5,152 bases of DNA from an uncultured Eubacteriales bacterium (GTDB lineage Bacteria > Bacillota > Clostridia > Lachnospirales > Lachnospiraceae): assembly GCA_900549105.1 (NCBI GenBank), contig URND01000162.1, positions 1 through 5,152 of the forward strand, written 5' to 3'. The position numbers and the translations under genes were made by a program. This document shows, in pieces, positions 1 to 5,152 of the stretch (position 1 is the first letter of the stretch; each line of letters opens with the position of its first letter). The notes beneath the pieces are model-generated. The model saw only the letters and a program-made list of their open reading frames with translations. It ran no database searches and was not told the DNA's origin.

Positions 1-116
1 AAGGTATCTTCCGAAAAGAAAATACCGATAAAGCCCTAAAATACGGGATATATCGTCATTTACCAACTTATGAAAAGATAATCAGAAATTTAGTAAGTTT
101 TTCGTATAAAAATACA
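1..116. other. AT-rich flank downstream of yigZ, no gene recognised
   Basis: No supported gene lies here. Plus-strand frames 1 and 2 stop within the first 40 bases, so at most a tail of about a dozen codons from an upstream plus-strand gene could be present. Frame 3 stays open but runs antisense through yigZ and has no recognisable motif. On the minus strand a weak hairpin (CGATA 26-30 with TATCG 51-55, plus CCC 34-36 with GGG 45-47) is followed by a T-rich stretch and might help terminate yigZ. The same bases contain a poor minus-strand promoter-like pair, TTGGTA (66-61) and TATTTT (43-38) with 17 bases between. Neither is strong, and they would conflict in function. Confidence 0.3.
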
Positions 117-764
117 TTAAAAAATAATCACTTCGCCCTCAGCCACAGCGCAATAACATTCTTCCAGCGTTTCCAGCTCCGCCCTTCCGCTGGTCGCCTC
201 CACAATTTCCTTGCAAAGGCCGTCAAAATTGCCCTTTTCTATCAGTATTTCCGCAACTACCCTCTCCGTATAATCCGTGTTCAGAGTAATTGCCGGACTC
301 TTTCCGAGAATATACTGAATTTTCCCAATCCCGTTGTAATCTGTATAAATTTTCATTCGGCAGCACAGCTTTTTCTCAACGATCAGGCTGTTTTCCAGCC
401 CGGCCTGAACCGCCTGGCTGTAGGCCCTCACCAATCCGCCCGTCCCCAGAAGGGTTCCGCCAAAGTACCGGGTCACAACCACGCATACATTATGCAGCCC
501 GGCGCCCAGAAGCATGTCCAGCATCGGCTTTCCCGCCGTCCCCGACGGCTCGCCGTCATCACTGCATCTGGAAATCTCATTTCTTTCCCCCAGGATAAAG
601 GCATGGCAGTTATGCCGGGCATCCCAATATTTCTTTTTTATTTTTTCTATAAATAATACGGCGTCTTCTTCCGAATTAATCGGGCATACTGTTGCTATAA
701 AACGGGATTTTTTTTCGACAATCTCCCCTTCGCCGCCCCGATAAACGATTTTAACTCTGTCCAT
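117..764 (-). CDS. yigZ: YigZ/IMPACT family protein (UPF0029, YvyE-like)
   Basis: This is a 215-residue protein of the YigZ/YvyE family, the bacterial relatives of eukaryotic IMPACT. The molecular role in bacteria is not settled; the eukaryotic member regulates translation through GCN1/GCN2, which should not be transferred directly. The N-terminal UPF0029 domain spans about residues 18-125. It holds both family signatures: SDDGEPSGTAGKP near 68-80, and the TRYFGG...LGTGGLVRAY block near 98-115. A small ferredoxin-like C-terminal domain (DUF1949 type) follows at about 135-200. The length is normal for the family and the frame is intact. I start at the ATG at 764 rather than the in-frame TTG at 773, because the only Shine-Dalgarno-like site (775-780) sits ten bases from the ATG and one base from the TTG. 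The gene is divergent from the PBP gene and no partner gene is visible on its own strand. Confidence 0.95.
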   Translation of the reverse strand: MDRVKIVYRGGEGEIVEKKSRFIATVCPINSEEDAVLFIEKIKKKYWDARHNCHAFILGERNEISRCSDDGEPSGTAGKPMLDMLLGAGLHNVCVVVTRYFGGTLLGTGGLVRAYSQAVQAGLENSLIVEKKLCCRMKIYTDYNGIGKIQYILGKSPAITLNTDYTERVVAEILIEKGNFDGLCKEIVEATSGRAELETLEECYCAVAEGEVIIF

Positions 765-774
765 TCCGCTCAAA

Positions 775-780
775 TCCTTT
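775..780 (-). promoter_or_regulatory. yigZ ribosome binding site
   Basis: Read on the minus strand this is AAAGGA, ten bases before the ATG at 764. It almost touches the alternative TTG at 773, which argues against that earlier start. Confidence 0.6.
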
Positions 781-791
781 CGATTTTTTGT

Positions 792-820
792 AATATACTA
801 CACAGTGTACCATTAAATCG
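792..820 (-). promoter_or_regulatory. Candidate yigZ promoter
   Basis: On the minus strand TATATT (797-792) matches the sigma-A -10 consensus at five of six positions and would start transcription about 20 bases upstream of the ATG. The hexamer 17 bases further upstream is CGATTT (820-815), a poor -35. The placement is reasonable for a divergent gene, but the promoter would be weak or need an activator. Confidence 0.35.
799..809. repeat. 11-bp palindrome in the divergent intergenic region
   Basis: TACAC-A-GTGTA is a perfect inverted repeat with a single central base. It lies in the spacer of the candidate yigZ promoter and about 30 bases upstream of the PBP -35. That is where a repressor of yigZ or a regulator of the PBP gene could bind. 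It vaguely resembles the TACA/TGTA half-sites of BlaI/MecI-type repressors, but the half-site spacing is three bases rather than the usual two. A short palindrome in AT-rich DNA can also arise by chance. Confidence 0.35.
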
Positions 821-840
821 GCCATAATTCAAAATTTTCT

Positions 841-869
841 TTGCTTTCACTCCATATCTTTGTTATAAT
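841..869 (+). promoter_or_regulatory. Sigma-A promoter of the PBP gene (extended -10)
   Basis: TATAAT at 864-869 is a perfect -10 hexamer and is preceded by TG at 861-862, giving the extended TGnTATAAT form. A 17-base spacer separates it from TTGCTT at 841-846, a partial -35 match (first three bases). Transcription would start near 876, leaving a leader of only about 22 bases. AAAGGAGG at 880-887 sits in that leader, ten bases before the ATG. The elements point to constitutive vegetative expression with efficient translation. Confidence 0.8.
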
Positions 870-897
870 GTACATTTGTAAAGGAGGCTAAAATTTT

Positions 898-3498
898 ATG
901 GACTACAGTAAACATGGAACACAGAAAAAAGAAAAACATATACGTTCTGATATTCCTAAAGCCAAACATAAAGTCAGTTTTAATATATTCCGCATTTTTA
1001 TTTTCGCTTTGATCGCCATCGGCGTCATGGGCATTGCCGCCGCAGTCGGAGGGCTCCGGGGCGTATTGGACAGCGCTCCCCAAATCAGTGTGGAAGATGT
1101 TATTCCTGAAGGCTATAAATCTTTTATTTATGACAGAGATGGAAATCTTCTGACTCAGCTCTATCAGCCGGAGACAAACCGTATTCAGAAAAGTATCAGC
1201 GAAATGCCAGAAGTTCTCCAGAATGCTTTTATTGCTTTGGAAGACGCACGTTTCAGAGAGCACAACGGTATTGACCCAAAGGGTATTGTCCGGGCCTTTT
1301 TTGTCGGCGTTACCTCCGGTGATTTTTCCGAAGGCGCCAGTACCATCACTCAGCAGCTTTTAAAGATTAATGTTTTTGGCGGCGGTGATGAAGATTCGCT
1401 GCTCTTAAAGTTCAAACGTAAATTCCAGGAACAGTATCTGGCCCTTGAACTTGAAAAAAATATGTCCAAGGATCAGATTCTGGAAGCCTATTTAAATACC
1501 ATCAACCTGGGAGCCTCCACCTATGGTGTCGAGGCGGCTTCCCAGAGATACTTCGGCAAATCCTGCTCGGAAGTCAACGCTTCAGAAGCGGCGGTCCTCG
1601 CAGGTATTGCAAAGAGTCCAACCTGGTATGACCCGATATCCTACCCGGAAGCAAATAAAGAGCGCCGGGATAAAACTTTAAATGACATGCTTGAACAGGG
1701 CTTTCTGACTCAGGCGGAATATGACGAAGCCATGGAGGATAACGTTTATGAGCGCATCGCCGCCCGCGCCGAAGAACAGAGTGACAATCATCGCGTATTC
1801 ACCTATTATGAAGACGCAGCCATCCGCCAGGTGCTCCAGGATTTGGAGGACAAACTCGGTTACACTCCTGAGCAGGCGGTCAATAAGCTTTACGGCGGCG
1901 GCCTGAAAGTATACCTTGCCCAGGACAATCAGATGCAGAACATTGTCGATGAAGAATATCACGATGATTCCAACTTCGGTTACAATAATGCCCTCGGGCT
2001 GGAATGGCGCTGTTCTGTTCTTGAGGAAGACGGAAGCACCTCAAATTATGATCAGCTCACCATGCAGTACTGGTATTGGAACAATGAAAATTCCAGCTTC
2101 AAACTCATTTATAACAATGCGGATGAAGCCTGGGGCGATATTAATCACTATAAAGAGGCGCTGGGGATTACCGAGGAAAATACCCTGGCTGAAACATTCT
2201 ATCAGCCATACGCCATGCAGTCCTCATTTGTGCTGATGGACCAGCACACGGGCGAAGTCAAGGCGATTGCCGGCGGCCGTAATGAAAAGCAGGAAAGCTT
2301 ATCCTTCAGCCGTGAAACTCAGGCCACCCGTCAGCCGGGTTCCTGCTTCAAGATTCTCGGCTGCTATCTCCCGGGAATTGATGCTGCCGGAATGACTCTG
2401 GCAAGTTCAACAATGGATGCGCCGTATACAACCCCATCCGGCTATACGCCAAATAACTGGTATTCCGGTTACTGGGGGCTTACAACGGTTCGCAAAGCCA
2501 TCACCCAGTCCATGAACGTGGTCACAACAAAATTCTTCGTGGAAGATGTCGGCCCGGACCTTGCCATTGACTATTGCCGCAAGCTCGGCATTACCACCCT
2601 GACAGACAGCGATTATGTGGAATCCTTCGCCCTCGGCGGTCTGACCTATGGTGTCACCAATCTGGAGATGACCGGCGCCTACGCAGCCATCGCCAACGGC
2701 GGTAAGTATGTCCGCCCGGTCTTCTACTCAAAGGTTCTCGACCGCGATGGCAACGTTCTTCTGGATAATACGAACCCGGAAGGCGAACAGGTTATCAAAG
2801 AATCCACGGCTTATCTGCTGACAAGCGCAATGAAAGATGTTGTCACTCAAGGTACAGGTACCGCCTGCGCCCTTTACGACGGCATGGATGTGGCCGGAAA
2901 AACAGGTACGACAACTGACAGTAAGGACCTCTGGTTTGTTGGTTATACTCCTTATCTGACAGCCGGTGTCTGGCTTGGCTATGACCAGGCTTATCAGATG
3001 GAAGGCCAGTTGATGGAAACAGAACATGAATACTTGTGGGCCAAAATCATGCGCCGAATCGATTCGGAATGTGGTTATGAACCGACTTCTTTCACCGTGC
3101 CGGACAGTGTCGGCACACGGACAGTCTGCTCGAAATCCGGAAAACTTGTCGGAACTTCCGTATGTTCAGCAGTAACAGAATATTTTGATTTATCCGCCCT
3201 GCCAAGCGGCTATTGTAACGACCATGTGGGTGCAACTATCTGTAATGTCTGCGGCGGTATCGCCAATGAAAATTCGAAGGAAACTTCCTATAAGGAATAC
3301 AGTTCCTGGTCCCAGATACCGAGTTTCTCCTGTAAGTGTCCGCCGGAAACAGAATCCGTTGAGAGCACAAACTCAGAAACTCCGCCGACAACAACACCAA
3401 CAGAGCCGCCGGTCCCGCCGACAACGCCAACGGATCCGACAACCCCGACAGCTCCAACAACGCCAGCGGATCCGACAGTGCCGACACCGGTTGGTTAA
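898..3498 (+). CDS. Class A penicillin-binding protein (PBP1A-like, bifunctional)
   Basis: This enzyme polymerises lipid II into glycan strands and cross-links the stem peptides outside the membrane. The 866-residue protein starts with a basic cytoplasmic tail (1-28) and one membrane anchor (about 29-51). The GT51 glycosyltransferase domain follows. It has EDARFREHNGID at 115-126 with catalytic Glu115, GASTITQQ at 146-153, the RKxxE block at 174-178 with the second Glu at 178, and ILEAYLN at 194-200. A linker of about 100 residues, rich in aromatics and acids (YWYWNN near 391), leads to the transpeptidase domain. There the SxxK motif is Ser482-Cys-Phe-Lys485, SxN is 538-540 and KTG is 668-670, so both activities look intact. 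The C-terminal segment has seven cysteines (744, 756, 773, 782, 785, 812, 814) and then a Pro/Thr tail from about 829. It appears monocistronic, with its own promoter and terminator. The family calls such genes ponA, pbpA or mrcA; the sequence alone does not decide. Confidence 0.96.
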   Translation: MDYSKHGTQKKEKHIRSDIPKAKHKVSFNIFRIFIFALIAIGVMGIAAAVGGLRGVLDSAPQISVEDVIPEGYKSFIYDRDGNLLTQLYQPETNRIQKSISEMPEVLQNAFIALEDARFREHNGIDPKGIVRAFFVGVTSGDFSEGASTITQQLLKINVFGGGDEDSLLLKFKRKFQEQYLALELEKNMSKDQILEAYLNTINLGASTYGVEAASQRYFGKSCSEVNASEAAVLAGIAKSPTWYDPISYPEANKERRDKTLNDMLEQGFLTQAEYDEAMEDNVYERIAARAEEQSDNHRVFTYYEDAAIRQVLQDLEDKLGYTPEQAVNKLYGGGLKVYLAQDNQMQNIVDEEYHDDSNFGYNNALGLEWRCSVLEEDGSTSNYDQLTMQYWYWNNENSSFKLIYNNADEAWGDINHYKEALGITEENTLAETFYQPYAMQSSFVLMDQHTGEVKAIAGGRNEKQESLSFSRETQATRQPGSCFKILGCYLPGIDAAGMTLASSTMDAPYTTPSGYTPNNWYSGYWGLTTVRKAITQSMNVVTTKFFVEDVGPDLAIDYCRKLGITTLTDSDYVESFALGGLTYGVTNLEMTGAYAAIANGGKYVRPVFYSKVLDRDGNVLLDNTNPEGEQVIKESTAYLLTSAMKDVVTQGTGTACALYDGMDVAGKTGTTTDSKDLWFVGYTPYLTAGVWLGYDQAYQMEGQLMETEHEYLWAKIMRRIDSECGYEPTSFTVPDSVGTRTVCSKSGKLVGTSVCSAVTEYFDLSALPSGYCNDHVGATICNVCGGIANENSKETSYKEYSSWSQIPSFSCKCPPETESVESTNSETPPTTTPTEPPVPPTTPTDPTTPTAPTTPADPTVPTPVG
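3421..3492 (+). repeat. 36-bp tandem repeat encoding the PBP Thr/Pro tail
   Basis: Two 12-residue units, TTPTDPTTPTAP and TTPADPTVPTPV, are encoded by consecutive 36-base units. The most conserved portion, 3421-3441 against 3457-3477, differs at one base in 21. A shorter, degenerate unit (TTPTEPPVPP) precedes them. Such tails are typical of flexible wall-spanning linkers, and their length can vary between strains by slippage or recombination. Confidence 0.75.
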
Positions 3499-3508
3499 TT
3501 TAGATAAC

Positions 3509-3548
3509 AAAAAGACCTGAATCAAACACATGAGATTCAGGTCTTTTT
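3509..3548. terminator. Bidirectional intrinsic terminator
   Basis: A perfect 15-bp inverted repeat pairs 3509-3523 with 3534-3548 around a 10-base loop. The outer five pairs are A on the left and T on the right, so each strand ends its stem in a run of five T residues. It begins ten bases after the PBP stop codon and ends just before the spoVAE stop codon. It should therefore terminate both convergent genes. Confidence 0.93.
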
Positions 3549-3549
3549 A

Positions 3550-3906
3550 TTACTTTTTCATTTTTGGGTTAAAAATCAATGAGGCCAGATAGGAAATAAG
3601 CAGCGAAGCGCTGATTCCTATCGAGGAGGCGCTGAAGCCGCCTTTAAAAACCCCGATAAAGCCTTCTTCATTGATAGCTCCCTTGACGCCTTCCCATAAG
3701 CTGTAGCCAAACCCGCAGAGGGGAACGGTAGCCCCGGCCCCGGCAAAATCCACAAGGGGCTTATATAAGCCGAGAACACCGGCCGCAATGCCGAGACAGA
3801 CAAGCAATACCATAATCCGCCCCGGAAGAAGCTTTGTCCTATCCATCAGAATCTGAATCAGGCCGCAGATCAGGCCCCCCACTAAAAAAGCTTTGAGATA
3901 TATCAT
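3550..3906 (-). CDS. spoVAE: Stage V sporulation protein AE (SpoVA family)
   Basis: This small integral membrane protein belongs to the SpoVA family. In Bacillus and Clostridia that machinery takes dipicolinic acid into the forespore and releases it at germination, across the inner spore membrane. The 118 residues match SpoVAE/SpoVAEb in length and pattern. FLVGGLICG at 7-15 opens a first membrane segment (about 2-20), a second covers about 31-48, the family hallmark DFAGAGATVP is at 53-62, and a final hydrophobic segment lies at about 93-112. I start at the ATG at 3906, preceded nine bases upstream by AAAGGA; an in-frame ATG at 3936 adds ten residues but has no ribosome binding site and breaks the family's usual N-terminus. 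SpoVAC is longer and has a cytoplasmic N-terminal extension that is absent here. The usual partners spoVAC and spoVAD are not next to it: the upstream gene on this strand is an aminotransferase. Confidence 0.93.
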   Translation of the reverse strand: MIYLKAFLVGGLICGLIQILMDRTKLLPGRIMVLLVCLGIAAGVLGLYKPLVDFAGAGATVPLCGFGYSLWEGVKGAINEEGFIGVFKGGFSASSIGISASLLISYLASLIFNPKMKK

Positions 3907-3915
3907 TACACCGCA

Positions 3916-3921
3916 TCCTTT
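3916..3921 (-). promoter_or_regulatory. spoVAE ribosome binding site
   Basis: Read on the minus strand this is AAAGGA, nine bases before the ATG at 3906. It fixes that start over the ATG at 3936. Its first four bases fall inside the right arm of the inverted repeat 3918-3970. Confidence 0.7.
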
Positions 3922-3970
3922 CCATATAGGCTGCATACGCCTGTGATAAGCTGCATACGCCTATGGAAAG
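3918..3970 (-). promoter_or_regulatory. Inverted repeat able to mask the spoVAE ribosome binding site
   Basis: On the minus strand CTTTCCATAGGC (3970-3959) pairs with GCCTATATGGAAAG (3931-3918). This gives 12 base pairs with a two-base bulge and a 27-base loop. The right arm covers most of the Shine-Dalgarno site. There is no T-run after the stem, so it is not an intrinsic terminator. A competing smaller hairpin is possible upstream: TGCACATAC (3978-3970) with GTATGCA (3957-3951), one base bulged. The pairing is seen in the sequence; a regulatory role is inferred. Confidence 0.5.
3930..3962. repeat. 13-bp direct repeat pair, 20-bp period
   Basis: GCTGCATACGCCT occurs at 3930-3942 and again, identically, at 3950-3962, so the copies start two helical turns apart. 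They lie between the aminotransferase stop and the spoVAE start, in the loop and left arm of the inverted repeat. The spacing would suit two protein monomers on one DNA face, but simple local duplication is as likely. Confidence 0.7.
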
Positions 3971-3996
3971 TATGTGCAAAAACATGGAAAATATGT
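3963..3996. repeat. Second 13-bp direct repeat pair, 21-bp period
   Basis: ATGGAAAGTATGT (3963-3975) and ATGGAAAATATGT (3984-3996) differ at one base. They follow immediately after the first repeat pair, so most of the aminotransferase-spoVAE gap is made of short repeats with a period near 20 bases. Confidence 0.65.
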
Positions 3997-3997
3997 A
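3968..3997 (-). promoter_or_regulatory. Candidate sigma-G-like (forespore) promoter for spoVAE
   Basis: On the minus strand TACATA (3997-3992) resembles the sigma-G -35 (TGMATA in Bacillus) at five of six positions. After a 17-base spacer, CATACTT (3974-3968) resembles the -10 (CATWHTA) at six of seven. SpoVA genes are known sigma-G targets in Bacillus, so a forespore promoter is expected. Transcription would start near 3961 and give a leader of about 55 bases. Both elements overlap the second direct repeat pair, so part of the match could reflect repeat composition. Confidence 0.4.
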
Positions 3998-4003
3998 TCC
4001 GAG

Positions 4004-5152
4004 CTATTTTTTCAATATACCGCTCTCATCGATGATCCGGACAATTTTTTCCATCGTCGGCACATCCAGGACAAGGGCAAAACGGACATAGCCCTCTCCC
4101 AGACTTCCAAAGCTGCTTCCCGGTGTGCAGAGTACCCCTGTCTTTTCCACCAAATCCATACAAAATCTTTCGGAGGACTCATACCCTTCCGGTATCGGCG
4201 CCCAGGCAAACATGGTCCCCTCGCTGTCCGGCACATTCCAGCCGATACTGCGAAGGCCGCCGCAAAGGGCATGATTGCGCCGTTCATATTCGGCGCACTG
4301 TTCAATCACTGCATCCTGAGGGCCATTTAAAGCCGCAATCGCTCCATACTGCACCGGTTTGAAAACACCATAGTCTATCTGGGAACGCACGGTTTTAAAC
4401 TTATCGATAATCTTCTTATTGCCGACTACAAAGGATATCCGTGCCCCGGTCAGATTATAGGATTTGGACAATGAATAAAATTCCACGCCGACATCCTTGG
4501 CTCCTTCATAAGCCAGAAATGAACCGCCCTTTCTTCCTCCGTAAATGATATCCGAATAGGCATTATCATGAAGAACAATTATCTCATACTTTTCGGCAAA
4601 CCGAATTAATGCTTCATACATCTCATCATTCGCCGTCACACAAACCGGATTCAGCGGATAAGAAACAATGATAAATTTGGCTTTTTTTGCCACATCCTCC
4701 GGAATACTGTCAAAATCCGGAAGGAAATGGTTCTCAGCCTTTAAATCATAGGTCACCGGCGTTGCGCCGCACAGGAAAGGACCCACGGAAAAAATCGGAT
4801 ATCCCGGATTCGGGACAAGCACAACATCGCCTTCATCGCATAAGGCCATGGCAATATGGGCAATTCCCTCCTGGGAACCGTTAATCGACATAATTTCTTC
4901 CTGTTCAATATGTACGCCATACCGCCGTTCATAATGCCCGGCCACCGCATCCAAAAGCTCCGGCATATCCACAAGAGAATATTTATAATTCTCAGGTTTT
5001 TCACAGGCTTTGCAAAAAGCCTCCATCACATGGGGCGCCGGTTTGAAATCCGGCGTTCCCACAGACAGATTATAAACTTCCCTGCCCTGGCGCAGGAGTT
5101 GGTCTTTCTTTTCATTTAAAATGGCAAATATTCCCGCCTCAAAGCTGTCAAG
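4004..5152 (-). CDS. Class I/II PLP-dependent aminotransferase, N-terminus off the edge
   Basis: This is a fold-type I aminotransferase of the AspC/LL-diaminopimelate aminotransferase-like group (COG0436 type), a cytosolic enzyme that moves amino groups between amino and keto acids. The true substrate cannot be read from sequence. The window holds 382 codons before a TAG stop; the family is usually about 390-400 residues, so only the first few are missing. The frame runs unbroken to the edge through typical N-terminal sequence (IFAILNEK, then EVYNLSVGTPDF). A GTG at 5062 falls inside that conserved stretch and is not the start. Numbered from the edge, visible motifs are NGSQEGI at 91-97, NPGYP at 115-119, YPLNP at 165-169 with PLP-contacting Asn168, Asp196 and Tyr199, SLSKSYNLTGAR at 227-238 with the PLP-binding Lys230, and Arg357, which should hold the substrate carboxylate. 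SpoVAE follows 97 bases downstream on the same strand with no clear terminator between. Confidence 0.92.
   Translation of the reverse strand, partial: LDSFEAGIFAILNEKKDQLLRQGREVYNLSVGTPDFKPAPHVMEAFCKACEKPENYKYSLVDMPELLDAVAGHYERRYGVHIEQEEIMSINGSQEGIAHIAMALCDEGDVVLVPNPGYPIFSVGPFLCGATPVTYDLKAENHFLPDFDSIPEDVAKKAKFIIVSYPLNPVCVTANDEMYEALIRFAEKYEIIVLHDNAYSDIIYGGRKGGSFLAYEGAKDVGVEFYSLSKSYNLTGARISFVVGNKKIIDKFKTVRSQIDYGVFKPVQYGAIAALNGPQDAVIEQCAEYERRNHALCGGLRSIGWNVPDSEGTMFAWAPIPEGYESSERFCMDLVEKTGVLCTPGSSFGSLGEGYVRFALVLDVPTMEKIVRIIDESGILKK

Noticed and set aside
3..26. Imperfect hairpin GGTATCTTC / GAAAATACC at the left edge
   Set aside because: It is AT-rich with one mismatch, and the bases that would form a T-run on the minus strand are beyond the edge, so it cannot be called a terminator.
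771..773. TTG as the start of yigZ
   Set aside because: The Shine-Dalgarno-like AAAGGA is only one base away from it, but ten bases from the ATG at 764, which also gives the usual family N-terminus.
847..1263. Minus-strand open frame of 138 codons opposite the PBP N-terminus
   Set aside because: It is antisense to the PBP membrane anchor and glycosyltransferase start, and it ends across the PBP promoter; no motif supports it.
3934..3936. ATG at 3936 as the start of spoVAE
   Set aside because: No ribosome binding site precedes it, it lies in repeat DNA, and the ten added residues do not resemble SpoVAE; the ATG at 3906 has a good site.
3918..3970. Inverted repeat as an intrinsic terminator of the aminotransferase
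   Set aside because: No T-run follows the stem on the minus strand; the right arm runs straight into the spoVAE ribosome binding site.
3974..4330. Plus-strand open frame of 118 codons opposite the aminotransferase
   Set aside because: It lies antisense to conserved coding sequence, has no ribosome binding site and shows no family motif.
5060..5062. GTG as the start of the aminotransferase
   Set aside because: It lies inside the conserved EVYNLSVGTPDF stretch, and the frame stays open with family-like sequence to the window edge, so the real start is outside.
1..5152. Mobile element, CRISPR array, phage or defence system
   Set aside because: No transposase, integrase, terminal inverted repeats, spaced repeat array or defence-gene motif is visible; all four genes are common Clostridia genes.

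Overview
The window most likely comes from a spore-forming, low-to-medium G+C Clostridia genome, probably Lachnospiraceae-like. The support is a SpoVA-family spore gene, strong AAAGGAGG-type ribosome binding sites, a monoderm-style class A penicillin-binding protein (PBP) with a Pro/Thr-rich tail, and compact spacing. No mobile element, CRISPR array, tRNA or rRNA is visible. The family placement is inference; no database search was possible.

Layout, left to right. Positions 1-116 are an AT-rich flank with no recognisable gene. Positions 117-764 (-) encode a YigZ/IMPACT-family protein. A 121-base divergent region (777-897) carries a well-formed extended -10 promoter for the next gene, a weaker candidate promoter for yigZ and an 11-bp palindrome. 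Positions 898-3498 (+) encode a complete 866-residue bifunctional class A PBP with all glycosyltransferase and transpeptidase motifs, ending in a cysteine-containing segment and a Thr/Pro repeat tail. A perfect 15-bp hairpin at 3509-3548, T-rich on both sides, fills the convergent gap and should terminate both strands. Positions 3550-3906 (-) encode SpoVAE. Positions 4004-5152 (-) encode a class I/II PLP-dependent aminotransferase whose N-terminal end lies beyond the right edge.

The genes do not form one obvious pathway. The PBP builds cell-wall peptidoglycan. SpoVAE belongs to the machinery that moves dipicolinic acid across the inner spore membrane. The aminotransferase belongs to amino-acid metabolism, and YigZ is a conserved protein of uncertain function.

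Most of the window is ordinary housekeeping sequence and I do not see a new multi-gene system. The most interesting stretch is the 97-base gap between the aminotransferase and spoVAE (3907-4003). It contains two pairs of direct repeats, a candidate forespore (sigma-G-like) promoter, and an inverted repeat whose right arm overlaps the spoVAE ribosome binding site. A read-through transcript would include the whole hairpin. A transcript from the internal promoter would lack most of the left arm. This suggests, but does not prove, that spoVAE translation depends on which promoter made the mRNA.
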